Shown piece after piece: positions 19,437-27,441 of a DNA stretch of 64,000 nucleotides. The notes beneath the pieces were generated by a model. The model did not search any database and was not told the DNA's origin. It saw nothing but the letters and a program-made list of their open reading frames with translations. A program made the translations under genes and the position numbers. The DNA comes from Cytophagales bacterium (GTDB lineage Bacteria; Bacteroidota; Bacteroidia; Cytophagales; Cyclobacteriaceae): positions 1 to 64,000 of the forward strand of contig JAKSDQ010000061.1 of assembly GCA_022360015.1 (NCBI GenBank). The letters run 5' to 3'. Position 1 is the first letter of the stretch, and each line of letters begins with the position of its first letter.

Positions 19437-20054
19437 TTACAGGCTGTAAGTACTGAATTTTCGGGTCAACGCTACTCTGTGATCAATGCCATTAAGTCCC
19501 CCGTTTATTCTTCTGGTCAACTTTTCTATCGTTTGCCTGGAAAAACCCTCTTCACAAATACGCCAAAGGTTGTTTTTATCAAAAAAGAATTTTGCACTGG
19601 TAAAGGCATATTTTTCAGCGACAATTGCAGGGTTATCCAATACCTCCGGGTCATTAACAGCCTGTGCAAATGCGCTGTAATTATCTTTCCCGGTAAGTTG
19701 GAGTGCCCCGCGGCCGCGGTATCTCCAGCCATCGCCTGATTCCGGGCTACCGTTGCCCATCCGGTTGGCATATACCCGGTTAGCGATCATTTCAGGCCGG
19801 CGAGCATATTTTTCGGCAGTTTCAGCGTCAGGGAAGTACTTACCAAAGGTCTTGCGCAGCGCTTGCGCTGAATAATTAAGATTTTCTGTAAAAGTTCGAA
19901 AATTGCCGGTTTCATGGCCTACCTGGGCAAAAAAGTGTACGCCATGGGTATGTTCCGTTATGCCAAGATAGGCAGAACCGGCTTTGAATGTTTGTTCACC
20001 AAATAAACCATCGGGTGCGATGCCAGATAATTCCTGTAATTTTTTGAGACTCAT
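19437..20054 (-). CDS. GH19 lysozyme/chitinase-like enzyme in the eCIS locus
   Basis: A 205-aa protein of endolysin-like length. GH19 landmarks are VHFFAQVGHETGNFRTFTE with the catalytic pair Glu48 and Glu57, NLNYSAQALRKTFGKYFPD, YANRMGNGSPESGDGWRYRG, RGALQLTGKDNY, and a C-terminal RRINGGLNGIDHR. The N-terminus (LQELSGIAPDGLFGEQTF) is a reduced peptidoglycan-binding-like lead-in. No signal peptide is seen. Bacterial GH19 enzymes of this type cleave peptidoglycan or chitin. Its place among cargo genes suggests host-cell lysis to release particles, or use as a delivered effector. Start ATG at 20054. Confidence 0.88.
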   Translation of the reverse strand: MSLKKLQELSGIAPDGLFGEQTFKAGSAYLGITEHTHGVHFFAQVGHETGNFRTFTENLNYSAQALRKTFGKYFPDAETAEKYARRPEMIANRVYANRMGNGSPESGDGWRYRGRGALQLTGKDNYSAFAQAVNDPEVLDNPAIVAEKYAFTSAKFFFDKNNLWRICEEGFSRQTIEKLTRRINGGLNGIDHRVALTRKFSTYSL

Positions 20055-20113
20055 GGGTTTTAATTTCTAATTATTTAGTTTAAATATGCGATCGACATTT
20101 ATTTTCATATCTG

Positions 20114-21715
20114 TTACTCCGGAATTGTATAGGGATAAATCCACAGGTTATAAGGAACTCCGTACAAGCTTGCCACAGACATCACTTCATGGAAACGGTG
20201 CGTACCTGAGTGATTCAAATGGAGTCCCTGGTTGAAAAAAGAAAAAACACCCCATGCCAGTGCTTGCATTTCAAGAGGATCTGCTATATAAAACCTTCCA
20301 AGTGTCATAACCAGCGCAGTACTCGCGGAAGGTCCGGAGCCTAAGGGCACAAAATTACTTCTGGCTTGCTTCGTCCATTCCTTGGATTCGTCAGGATTCC
20401 AATGATTCAACCGAGCTTCTCTTAGATTATCCGGAAATTCTACACGCCAAAAAGGATCTCCTGTCGCCCAATGTCGTGCATAACGCGCATAATCTAATAA
20501 AAAAGCAATTCTTGCATTCAGATCCAGGGGAGGATCCCTGAGTACCTGACTTATTGTTTTGCCCCGATTCAAACCGAATGCCAATCGACTTGTTCCATAG
20601 TAAATCCTGTAGTGCCCACGGTAAGTATCAGCACCCGCTCTTGCCTCGTCTGTAAAAAAATTACTATGCAACCTTATTACTCTATCCAGGAATCCTCCGA
20701 TTATATCATTAATCTCCTGACTGTTCTGAACCATACCTGCCAAACTTGTTTCATGTGCCAGATTATATTGACTCCTAAGCTCTCCGGCAATCCCCGCTGC
20801 CAGTTCTTGCCAGTCCGCGTATTTCCTGTCTTCTGAAACGACATTTTCACGGATTCCGTATATTGGGGCATGTATCCATCTGCGGAGAATCTTGTAGGCT
20901 TGGAGCTTTTGGTCGAAATCTAAAACTCGAATGGGTTCAAGATGCACTATTTGATCCCAGACCGGCTCTGCCTGTTGGCGTGCCTGACCTTCTACCTCTA
21001 ACTTTCTCTGCAAAATACCCTTATCACCACTTAATTGAAAGGGTGCCTCTTTTGTAGTATTATTGAAATTTCCAAGATGATCGCCGGATGTTCCGGCTTT
21101 ACGCTGAAATTGTTCCACCCTGGCCCCCATCACATCCGCCTCTTTCTCCAAAGCTGCGTCATCATTGATATCGACCCCCTTCATCTGCATGGTAGGCTTC
21201 ACCCTCCCCTCCCGCTGTTGTACGACATGCCAGGCTTCATGGGGAATATGTTTTTCCTGGCCGGGTGCTACATGTATACTATTCCCCTGTGTGAGGGCAT
21301 GGGCGTTGAAGCCGGCGGGTATGGAAGAGTTTAAATTTAACGCCACATTGTGCAGGGAATGACCGGATAACGCCCGAATACCCGCTATTAAGCCTTCAGA
21401 CAGACTGTTACTACCTGCCTGTGATTCCTGTTTGGCCTGAATGACCGGTTGCTGTTCCAAAGCATAATCATCAGCCATAGCCTGTAGCCGGATCGCCGGC
21501 CCGGACTGCCGGCTATTATCCGCCATGGTTTGGATGACCTTCGACGGGTGCACCCGGGGGTTAGTATCGGCAAGCACTTGCAACGCACCTGCCTGTCCGG
21601 TGGCCGGGCGGTGATGGACCTGTCGTTCGGTAATAAATGGTTTTTTGCCGTTTCCAGTGCTACACACCCTGAAGCTGCTATTGTGTATTCCACTTTTACT
21701 TATAAAGGTATTCAT
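20114..21715 (-). CDS. DUF4157 protein, putative eCIS effector 1
   Basis: A 533-aa protein with three parts. Residues 1-105 are a disordered, Gln/Ala-rich leader with repeats ([30 protein letters not shown]). DUF4157 spans about 105-185, with [19 protein letters not shown], a HEAWHVVQQ signature at 159-167 and the distal [15 protein letters not shown]. The C-terminal ~330 residues are an unknown domain with many Arg, Trp and Tyr (for example [35 protein letters not shown]) and no recognised toxin motif. DUF4157 is strongly associated with eCIS loci and toxins. HExxH resembles a zinc protease motif, but activity is unproven. It is likely a particle-delivered cargo. Confidence 0.75.
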   Translation of the reverse strand: MNTFISKSGIHNSSFRVCSTGNGKKPFITERQVHHRPATGQAGALQVLADTNPRVHPSKVIQTMADNSRQSGPAIRLQAMADDYALEQQPVIQAKQESQAGSNSLSEGLIAGIRALSGHSLHNVALNLNSSIPAGFNAHALTQGNSIHVAPGQEKHIPHEAWHVVQQREGRVKPTMQMKGVDINDDAALEKEADVMGARVEQFQRKAGTSGDHLGNFNNTTKEAPFQLSGDKGILQRKLEVEGQARQQAEPVWDQIVHLEPIRVLDFDQKLQAYKILRRWIHAPIYGIRENVVSEDRKYADWQELAAGIAGELRSQYNLAHETSLAGMVQNSQEINDIIGGFLDRVIRLHSNFFTDEARAGADTYRGHYRIYYGTSRLAFGLNRGKTISQVLRDPPLDLNARIAFLLDYARYARHWATGDPFWRVEFPDNLREARLNHWNPDESKEWTKQARSNFVPLGSGPSASTALVMTLGRFYIADPLEMQALAWGVFSFFNQGLHLNHSGTHRFHEVMSVASLYGVPYNLWIYPYTIPE

Positions 21716-21777
21716 GCAATTTCTTTTTGTTCATTTTTTAGTTGGACAGGCGGTATTTTCAATGACTTTAATCAATT

Positions 21778-22575
21778 TCAAGAGCCGATATAATGAATAA
21801 AGAGCGTAGTTTTTTCCTCATTTTCCGGCAGACCCAATTCAGCCCCTCTGGCTATTTCAAATTCTTCTCCGGTAAGCTGAGATAATTCGGTAGCCAGTTG
21901 CTCAGCATACGGCCGGGTATATTTGCTGTAGTAAAAGACCGTGGATTTTTGGGCCATCCAGGTTTGTTTGTAATCGTGTTCATCATCTTCCCCCAGATAA
22001 TATCCTTTTTCGAGAAGATGTCCCCTGATCAATTTCTTCTTCGATTGATCCGGGTTTAAGCTGTGAATGCCTGCCGTAAAAGTTCTTTCTGATTCCGGAT
22101 CCCAGAAATCCACTTCTACCTCCAATTCTTCCTCCAAACTTTCTTTTTCATCTTCCAGGATGTCAATCCTATGCTCAAATTCTTCTCGCAGGGAGTCTCT
22201 TTTCATCAGGTTCACCGTACTTTTCTCCATCCTTTTCAACAGCACCGATAAAGAATCGATTTTTGCCTGGAATTCATCCACTTCATATTGTATACTTATA
22301 AATTCCCTGTTGACAATATTGAAATACGCCTCCCACCGTTGACGATATTCTCTGGCAATAGAAACCGTTTTAAAATACTCAGCGAATCTCTTTCTTACCC
22401 CAACATCTTCGCGAAGGGCTATCTCGACATATTGGCCGATTTGCTCCGACTCTTTGATGGCCAGTTCCCGGTCTTCAAATCCCAGCTTTACTATCATACT
22501 GATAAATCCGATCAAAAAGGTGCCCAGAAAAAACTTTCCGAACTCAAGCCATAATTTTAGTTTATCATTTTCCAT
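21778..22575 (-). CDS. Membrane-anchored coiled-coil protein in the eCIS cargo block
   Basis: A 265-aa protein with one N-terminal membrane segment at about 12-31 (FGKFFLGTFLIGFISMIVKL). A strongly helical, charged region follows (about 35-170), with coiled-coil heptads (KIDSLSVLLKRMEKSTVNLM, LEDEKESLEEELEVEVDFW). The C-terminal domain, about 200-265, contains STVFYYSKYTRPYAEQLATE and EEFEIARGAELGLPENE, then FIHYIG, similar in style to LytR_C/SPOR small alpha-beta modules. It lies between the two DUF4157 genes. It could be an assembly, anchoring or immunity factor; nothing more specific can be supported. Confidence 0.55.
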   Translation of the reverse strand: MENDKLKLWLEFGKFFLGTFLIGFISMIVKLGFEDRELAIKESEQIGQYVEIALREDVGVRKRFAEYFKTVSIAREYRQRWEAYFNIVNREFISIQYEVDEFQAKIDSLSVLLKRMEKSTVNLMKRDSLREEFEHRIDILEDEKESLEEELEVEVDFWDPESERTFTAGIHSLNPDQSKKKLIRGHLLEKGYYLGEDDEHDYKQTWMAQKSTVFYYSKYTRPYAEQLATELSQLTGEEFEIARGAELGLPENEEKTTLFIHYIGS

Positions 22576-22621
22576 TTTTAGATTGCTTTAGTGATTATGA
22601 CAAATAGCCACTTACCTTTAC

Positions 22622-24472
22622 TCATTGCCGGTCATATTCTTTTATCAAACTTGTTAGATCTTCTAAAAGCTTATCCGCATGTTTTATGGCTGGTGAATTT
22701 TCTTTTCCACGTGCCGCATCACCCATAGGGATAGGCTGCATTTCGTCATCCGCTATGAATCCTGTCAATGCTTTCATAAGGTTATCCGCATGCGCTATGG
22801 CTGGTGAATTTTCAATTTCAGGTAACGGAAAATCCCTGAGAATACCCTGCATTTCGTCATCTGCTATGAATCCTCCCAATGCTTTTATAAGGTCATCCGC
22901 ATGCGCCATGGCCGGTGAATTTTCAATTTCAGGGAAGGGCAAACGTCCGGGTATACGTATCATCACACTTTCTTCCCCAGGATTTTCCTGAACCTTCCGG
23001 GGTTGGGATTCATTAATTGGCATATCATCCTCATTAATGAGCCTTTCGTAGGTTGCTGTTTCAGGTATGTTTTCAGGTTTCTCCTTTTCAGGTAAGTGTT
23101 GCCCGGTTTCTAACGGAGGCAGAAAACCTCCTTCCAATCTCCCGATCCGGTAGCCTGCTTTCTTCCATGCCAACGCTGCTACCTCCCACCTCTCCCTATC
23201 AGCATGAGGGGTGTAGTGTCCACTGGAGAAATTAATTAAAATAATATCTTCTGCCTCTTTACGAGGCAAATCTTTTCGCCTCTTTTCCTTTCTCAAACTT
23301 TTTTTATCTTGTTTCAAATAGCCGCTCCATTCTTTGATCATAGTATTGTATGCGCTACGGTCGGATTTAGCAGCGCTCTTTTGTTGAGATTTAAACGTTG
23401 CTATTTTTTCTATTGAATCTTCAATATTAATCCCCAGTTCAACCAGTTTTGAAGAAACAGAAGGCTTTACGCATTCACCTGCGCAATATACGTCCTGGCC
23501 ATCGGCTAATACAGGATGTTGATTGGTTCGCATACTACCGATTATCAGATCTTTGTCCACAGTGTACACCCAAATGAATGTCCTGCCAGTGTTTAACCTA
23601 TTCTCAAACTCTTTTCTGTTTTTATAGCTCACGATAAAAGAGGCACCTTTATCAAATTGCCTCTGCCGTTTAAAATTGGTTTTTTCGGTTTCCAGGTTTT
23701 GTGGTTGTTTGTTAGGAAACCTTTTCGCAGGCAAATCATCTTCATCTGGTATTCTTTGGATAACAGGTTGGTTCCTGGTGGCATGATCACCGGCAGTTTG
23801 CCAGGGTGTCTCCGGTTGGACCCGAAGACCATTGCCGCCCATCGATTGCATGGTCTTTGATGCTTTTTCTCCCATTAAATCTGCTTCCTGCTCCAAAACA
23901 TCATCATCATTGATATGAACCCCTTTCATTTGGAGGGTAGGTCTTACCCTTCCCTCCCGCTGCTGCACCACATGCCAGGCTTCATGAGGAATATGTTTTT
24001 CCTGTCCGGGTGCAACGTGAATGCTATTTCCTTGCGTAAAAGCGTGGGCATTAAGCTCGGCAGGTTTCGAAGAATTTAAATTCAGCGCTACATCGTGCAG
24101 GGAATGGCCGGATAACTGCCGAATGCCCGCTACCAGGTTTTCAGAAAGCCGGTTGTTAGCCGGTTGTGATTCGGTAAATGACGGCTGTTTTGTCTGAGTG
24201 ACTGGCTGTTGTTGTTCAGTGTAAGTATTAGCCATGCGCTGTAGCTGGGCTGCTTGACTGACCTGTGGACTGTTATTTGTTATGGTTTGCATTGCCATTA
24301 AATCCTGCATCCGGGCACTATTATCGGCCAGTGTTTGTGATGCTTTCGCATCAATAGCTTCGGGGCGGTTATCGACCCAATGGTAAGTTGGTGGCCGGTC
24401 ATTTCGGCTTTTATGATTTCGGACGGTTCCTGAACTTCGGTTTGTCAGGTAATGGCTTGTGTATTTGCTCAT
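22622..24472 (-). CDS. DUF4157 protein, putative eCIS effector 2, with tandem 37-aa repeats
   Basis: 616 aa from the ATG at 24472; a GTG at 24493 overlaps the ATPase stop as GTGA and would add seven residues. The leader (about 40-100) has repeated motifs (SQTLADNSAR, MQTITNNSPQ, LQRMANTYTEQQQPVTQTKQ). DUF4157 spans about 107-205, with HEAWHVVQQ at about 163. The central toxin-like region includes DLIIGSMRTNQHPVLADGQD, VYCAGECVKP and INFSSGHYTPHADRERWE; SGHY-type motifs occur near the ends of many polymorphic toxins. The C-terminus carries three 37-aa repeats beginning ENSPA. The DUF4157 block is nearly identical to that of the neighbour at 20114. Probable delivered effector, target unknown. 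Confidence 0.72.
   Translation of the reverse strand: MSKYTSHYLTNRSSGTVRNHKSRNDRPPTYHWVDNRPEAIDAKASQTLADNSARMQDLMAMQTITNNSPQVSQAAQLQRMANTYTEQQQPVTQTKQPSFTESQPANNRLSENLVAGIRQLSGHSLHDVALNLNSSKPAELNAHAFTQGNSIHVAPGQEKHIPHEAWHVVQQREGRVRPTLQMKGVHINDDDVLEQEADLMGEKASKTMQSMGGNGLRVQPETPWQTAGDHATRNQPVIQRIPDEDDLPAKRFPNKQPQNLETEKTNFKRQRQFDKGASFIVSYKNRKEFENRLNTGRTFIWVYTVDKDLIIGSMRTNQHPVLADGQDVYCAGECVKPSVSSKLVELGINIEDSIEKIATFKSQQKSAAKSDRSAYNTMIKEWSGYLKQDKKSLRKEKRRKDLPRKEAEDIILINFSSGHYTPHADRERWEVAALAWKKAGYRIGRLEGGFLPPLETGQHLPEKEKPENIPETATYERLINEDDMPINESQPRKVQENPGEESVMIRIPGRLPFPEIENSPAMAHADDLIKALGGFIADDEMQGILRDFPLPEIENSPAIAHADNLMKALTGFIADDEMQPIPMGDAARGKENSPAIKHADKLLEDLTSLIKEYDRQ
22625..22924 (-). repeat. Three-unit tandem repeat, 111-bp period
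   Basis: Units start at 22924, 22813 and 22702 (minus strand), exactly 111 bases apart, encoding ENSPA-x-x-HAD-x-L-x-x-x-L-x-x-x-I blocks of 37 residues; the last unit is cut short by the stop codon. The first two units share GFIADDEMQ. The close match at DNA level indicates recent expansion. Confidence 0.85.
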
Positions 24473-24489
24473 AGCCTGTTGCTTTCCTT

Positions 24490-25875
24490 TCACGATGTCC
24501 TCCCTTCCTTCATCAATTCTCTCCTGATACCCTTTTCCAGGTCTGCCAGCAGGATTTTGCTGGAATGGCGTTTTAGCGCTTCTAAGGAGCAGTAGCGGAC
24601 CACGTTGATGAGTGCACCTCCGGCAAGAGCGTAGGCCTCCGCGACACGGGCCAGGTCAATGTCCTCACTAAGTGTACAATGTTTGGAAAAACTTTTTTCC
24701 CATAGCAGCCGCCTTTCCTCCGGGCCAGGCATAGGAAATTGAATAATGGCCTGGAAACGGCGGGTAAAAGCCTTATCGAGGTTGCCGAGCAGGTTGCTGG
24801 CGAGCACCACCACGCCCGGGAAGTCTTCGATACGCTGTAACAGGTAGGCCACCTCCTGGTTAGCATGCCGGTCGTTGGCGTTGTTTACCTGGGTGCGTTT
24901 GCCAAAAAGTGCATCGGCTTCATCGAAAAACAGGATCCAGTCTTTGTTTTCGGCTTCATCAAATACCCTGGCCAGGTTTTTCTCTGTTTCACCAATATAC
25001 TTAGAGGTAATCTTGTCCAGGTCTATCCGGTACACTTCCTTGCCGGTGGTTTTGCCTAGCAATGTGGCAGTGAGTGTCTTTCCGGTTCCCGGCGGGCCGT
25101 GAAATATTACCCGGCAACCAGGTTTGATGCGCGTCCTCAATTCCCACGCATGGAGCAAGGTTTCGCCATGTTCCATCCAGGTCAGGATCTCCATCACCTC
25201 TTCTTTCGTGTGAGCGGGGAGTACAAGGTCTTCCCAGTTCAAGCCCGTGAAAATCGGATGGGCAGGAAAATCTACATGATAATGATGAGTCGGTCTCGGT
25301 AAGCCGGTAAACCGGTCCAGATAGCGTTCATTGAGCTGAAGCAGACCGCTGAAATAAGGTGCCCGGGTATTGGTATGGGCCAGGCTTAAAATATTTTTGG
25401 TGGCAAACAAGTGGTTTTTACCAAACAGGTAACCGCACGCGAGTCGTTTGTGGATGTCTTTACCGGCTAACAAAAAAAGGGCTGTCTCGCCGGTTGGTAA
25501 AAAACCTTTGTGCGGCGCTTCCAGCACCCCTCCGAATTCAGTGAATTCCCTGTCATAACTGGTGTTTTTTACAAGAAAAAAGTCCAATAGCTGTGGTCGT
25601 AAATGAGGTACGAGGCTTAACACCAGCAGCAATCGCTCTTCAAAGTTGAGAGAGTGCTGTTTTAAAAATTCCGCATAGGGTGATGTTCCTTCAGGTAAGG
25701 CAGGCGGTAAATGGGTAATGTCCTGATAAGCACATTCCTGCCCGAGATAAAGTTTTAACCGCATCAAAACGATATCCGCACACCACTCCAGGTCTGATGC
25801 CAAAAGATCGGCAAAACTGTCTGTGGTATGGTCATTTGGTTTTTTTTGGCATGGTATGGCTACTTCTGTGCTCAT
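24490..25875 (-). CDS. AAA+ ATPase of the eCIS (Afp15-like)
   Basis: A 461-aa protein. Walker A is HGPPGTGKT at residues 259-267 and Walker B is WILFFDEADALFG at about 313-325. A sensor-1-like VVVLASNLLGNLDKAFTRRF with the arginine-finger pair RR follows, and then a helical lid. The N-terminal ~210 residues are the family-specific helical region (VLSLVPHLRPQLLDFFLVKN). In Afp/PVC-type systems this membrane-free ATPase is needed for particle maturation or assembly; its exact step is not settled. It follows the tape-measure gene by 10 bp and its stop overlaps a possible GTG start of the DUF4157 gene. Confidence 0.9.
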   Translation of the reverse strand: MSTEVAIPCQKKPNDHTTDSFADLLASDLEWCADIVLMRLKLYLGQECAYQDITHLPPALPEGTSPYAEFLKQHSLNFEERLLLVLSLVPHLRPQLLDFFLVKNTSYDREFTEFGGVLEAPHKGFLPTGETALFLLAGKDIHKRLACGYLFGKNHLFATKNILSLAHTNTRAPYFSGLLQLNERYLDRFTGLPRPTHHYHVDFPAHPIFTGLNWEDLVLPAHTKEEVMEILTWMEHGETLLHAWELRTRIKPGCRVIFHGPPGTGKTLTATLLGKTTGKEVYRIDLDKITSKYIGETEKNLARVFDEAENKDWILFFDEADALFGKRTQVNNANDRHANQEVAYLLQRIEDFPGVVVLASNLLGNLDKAFTRRFQAIIQFPMPGPEERRLLWEKSFSKHCTLSEDIDLARVAEAYALAGGALINVVRYCSLEALKRHSSKILLADLEKGIRRELMKEGRTS

Positions 25876-25885
25876 GATGATTGGT

Positions 25886-27436
25886 TCAATTTGTTTTCCA
25901 TGCTACATGGATCATTTGCTTCATCCAGGGCAGGTGTACCAACCCAATACCCCATGGCAGGCTATCCAGCAGAATATCCCAGGTTTGATACTCAATTTCC
26001 AGCAGCCAGCCATTGTCCCTTTCAAATGCATGGCCGGGACGCTTAAAATAAGTTTCCCTGATACTGGTTATATCTGTGTCACCCACGGCAGGCCAGTTTT
26101 TAATCAATGCCCGGATCAAACCGTCGGAGAATTCTTTTTCATAGTCAGTAAGGTGTATTGTTATTGGTAAAGGCTCGTCTGCCGGTATGCCGCACAATAA
26201 CTTATACATCACCAATTCATATTCTTCTGCCTTATCATGGGCAGTAGCCAGGTAGTGCAGCAGGTGAGTGGCTTTTATCCTGGCGTTCTCATCCTGAAAA
26301 CTGCCGTTTACGGTAAGTGCTAATTTTTTAAAAAATCCTTCCAAAAATGGCCAGGTCAAAAGAATGCCAGCGTTTTGGACAAGTATTGATTCGGGTAATG
26401 AGGCGTGGGCCTCAACAGGGTCGACACCTTCCAAAAAATCTTCATACCGGGAGGGTTCATCCTCTATCTGAGCCGGGACAGAAGATGCTGCCCGGCTGTT
26501 GTATTTAGCCGGGGGGGTAATAATGTTTGTTTTTTGTCCCTCCGGATTCATCGCACGCACCAGCTTATCCGATTCACTGGGGGTCACTGCTTTCTTTACC
26601 ACTTCCAAAAGCTCATCAACCGGTATTTCCCATCGTTTTGCCAATGTATCCAGGGTATTCCATACGGCTATGGAGGGGTTCGGGCTGGTATCGGTGGCAA
26701 ACAGTTGCGCTAATACCACCTCTCCCACCACAGTGTCATCAGCTATATGCCTGCCTCCCGAACCGAGCAGCCTGGGGATGATCAATAAAACCTCCACCAT
26801 ACGGGCCATTTCCGGGCCTGAGCAATGCGATACGAGTCGAGCCAGTTGAAAACGGGAAAGGTGATGAGCCAACCTTTTACGGGGTTTTCGCTTTCGTACC
26901 AATGGTTGAACAAGTTGTGTAAATTCCTTCAAATGGTTGTCAAGCAATTCATCCACCAATGTTGTGATCCGGACAGACTGTCTGACCGATGCAGGGAGCG
27001 CGCCGGTTTGTAAAAAAAACCGGATGATCCCGAAAGCATCCGGAGGCAACTCGTAATAGCTCACGTTTGTGGAAACAGGGCCGTCAGTAGCCTCCGAGGA
27101 TGGGTTTTGTCCGGCGGGAACGGTTGCTGCATTCCCGGTGACGGCGGGGAGTGTGCCTATTTGCGCCTCAAATTCCTGCAGCAAAGCCTCGGTCAGTTTT
27201 TCCTGAAAAGTGTCAGGTAACTCCTCGATAGGAATTGGTCCCAGGTCAATCATGACCCTCTCCAGGACGACTTTACGATGCATTAAATCATAACCTGCAC
27301 AAATACGGTCTACTACGGAGGGTACCACCTCGCGACCGAGGTCATACAATTTTTTTGGCGTTTCCAATCCCAGTGATAGTGAGGAAAACGAGGGTTTTAT
27401 AATCAATCTTCCGATGATGTGATCAGTTGAAATCAT
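25886..27436 (-). CDS. eCIS tape-measure protein (Afp14-like, CIS_TMP)
   Basis: 516 aa from the ATG at 27436 (a GTG one codon earlier is possible). The N-terminus HIIGRLIIKPSFSSLSLGL and the segment LERVMIDLGPIPIEELPDTF are characteristic of contractile-injection-system tape-measure proteins. The C-terminal half has VQNAGILLTWPFLEGFFKKL and HDKAEEYELVMYKLLCGI, also typical. These proteins set tube length and occupy the lumen during assembly. The central part is Pro- and Ser-rich (about 290-345). Length is much shorter than Afp14, predicting a shorter particle if the length rule holds here. It lies 5 bases after the Afp12-like gene. Confidence 0.88.
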   Translation of the reverse strand: MISTDHIIGRLIIKPSFSSLSLGLETPKKLYDLGREVVPSVVDRICAGYDLMHRKVVLERVMIDLGPIPIEELPDTFQEKLTEALLQEFEAQIGTLPAVTGNAATVPAGQNPSSEATDGPVSTNVSYYELPPDAFGIIRFFLQTGALPASVRQSVRITTLVDELLDNHLKEFTQLVQPLVRKRKPRKRLAHHLSRFQLARLVSHCSGPEMARMVEVLLIIPRLLGSGGRHIADDTVVGEVVLAQLFATDTSPNPSIAVWNTLDTLAKRWEIPVDELLEVVKKAVTPSESDKLVRAMNPEGQKTNIITPPAKYNSRAASSVPAQIEDEPSRYEDFLEGVDPVEAHASLPESILVQNAGILLTWPFLEGFFKKLALTVNGSFQDENARIKATHLLHYLATAHDKAEEYELVMYKLLCGIPADEPLPITIHLTDYEKEFSDGLIRALIKNWPAVGDTDITSIRETYFKRPGHAFERDNGWLLEIEYQTWDILLDSLPWGIGLVHLPWMKQMIHVAWKTN

Positions 27437-27441
27437 CACTT

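Noticed and set aside
20114-24472. DUF4157 proteins as proven zinc proteases
   Set aside because: The HEAWH text resembles HExxH, but no third ligand can be identified and family activity is not established, so only the domain name is given.
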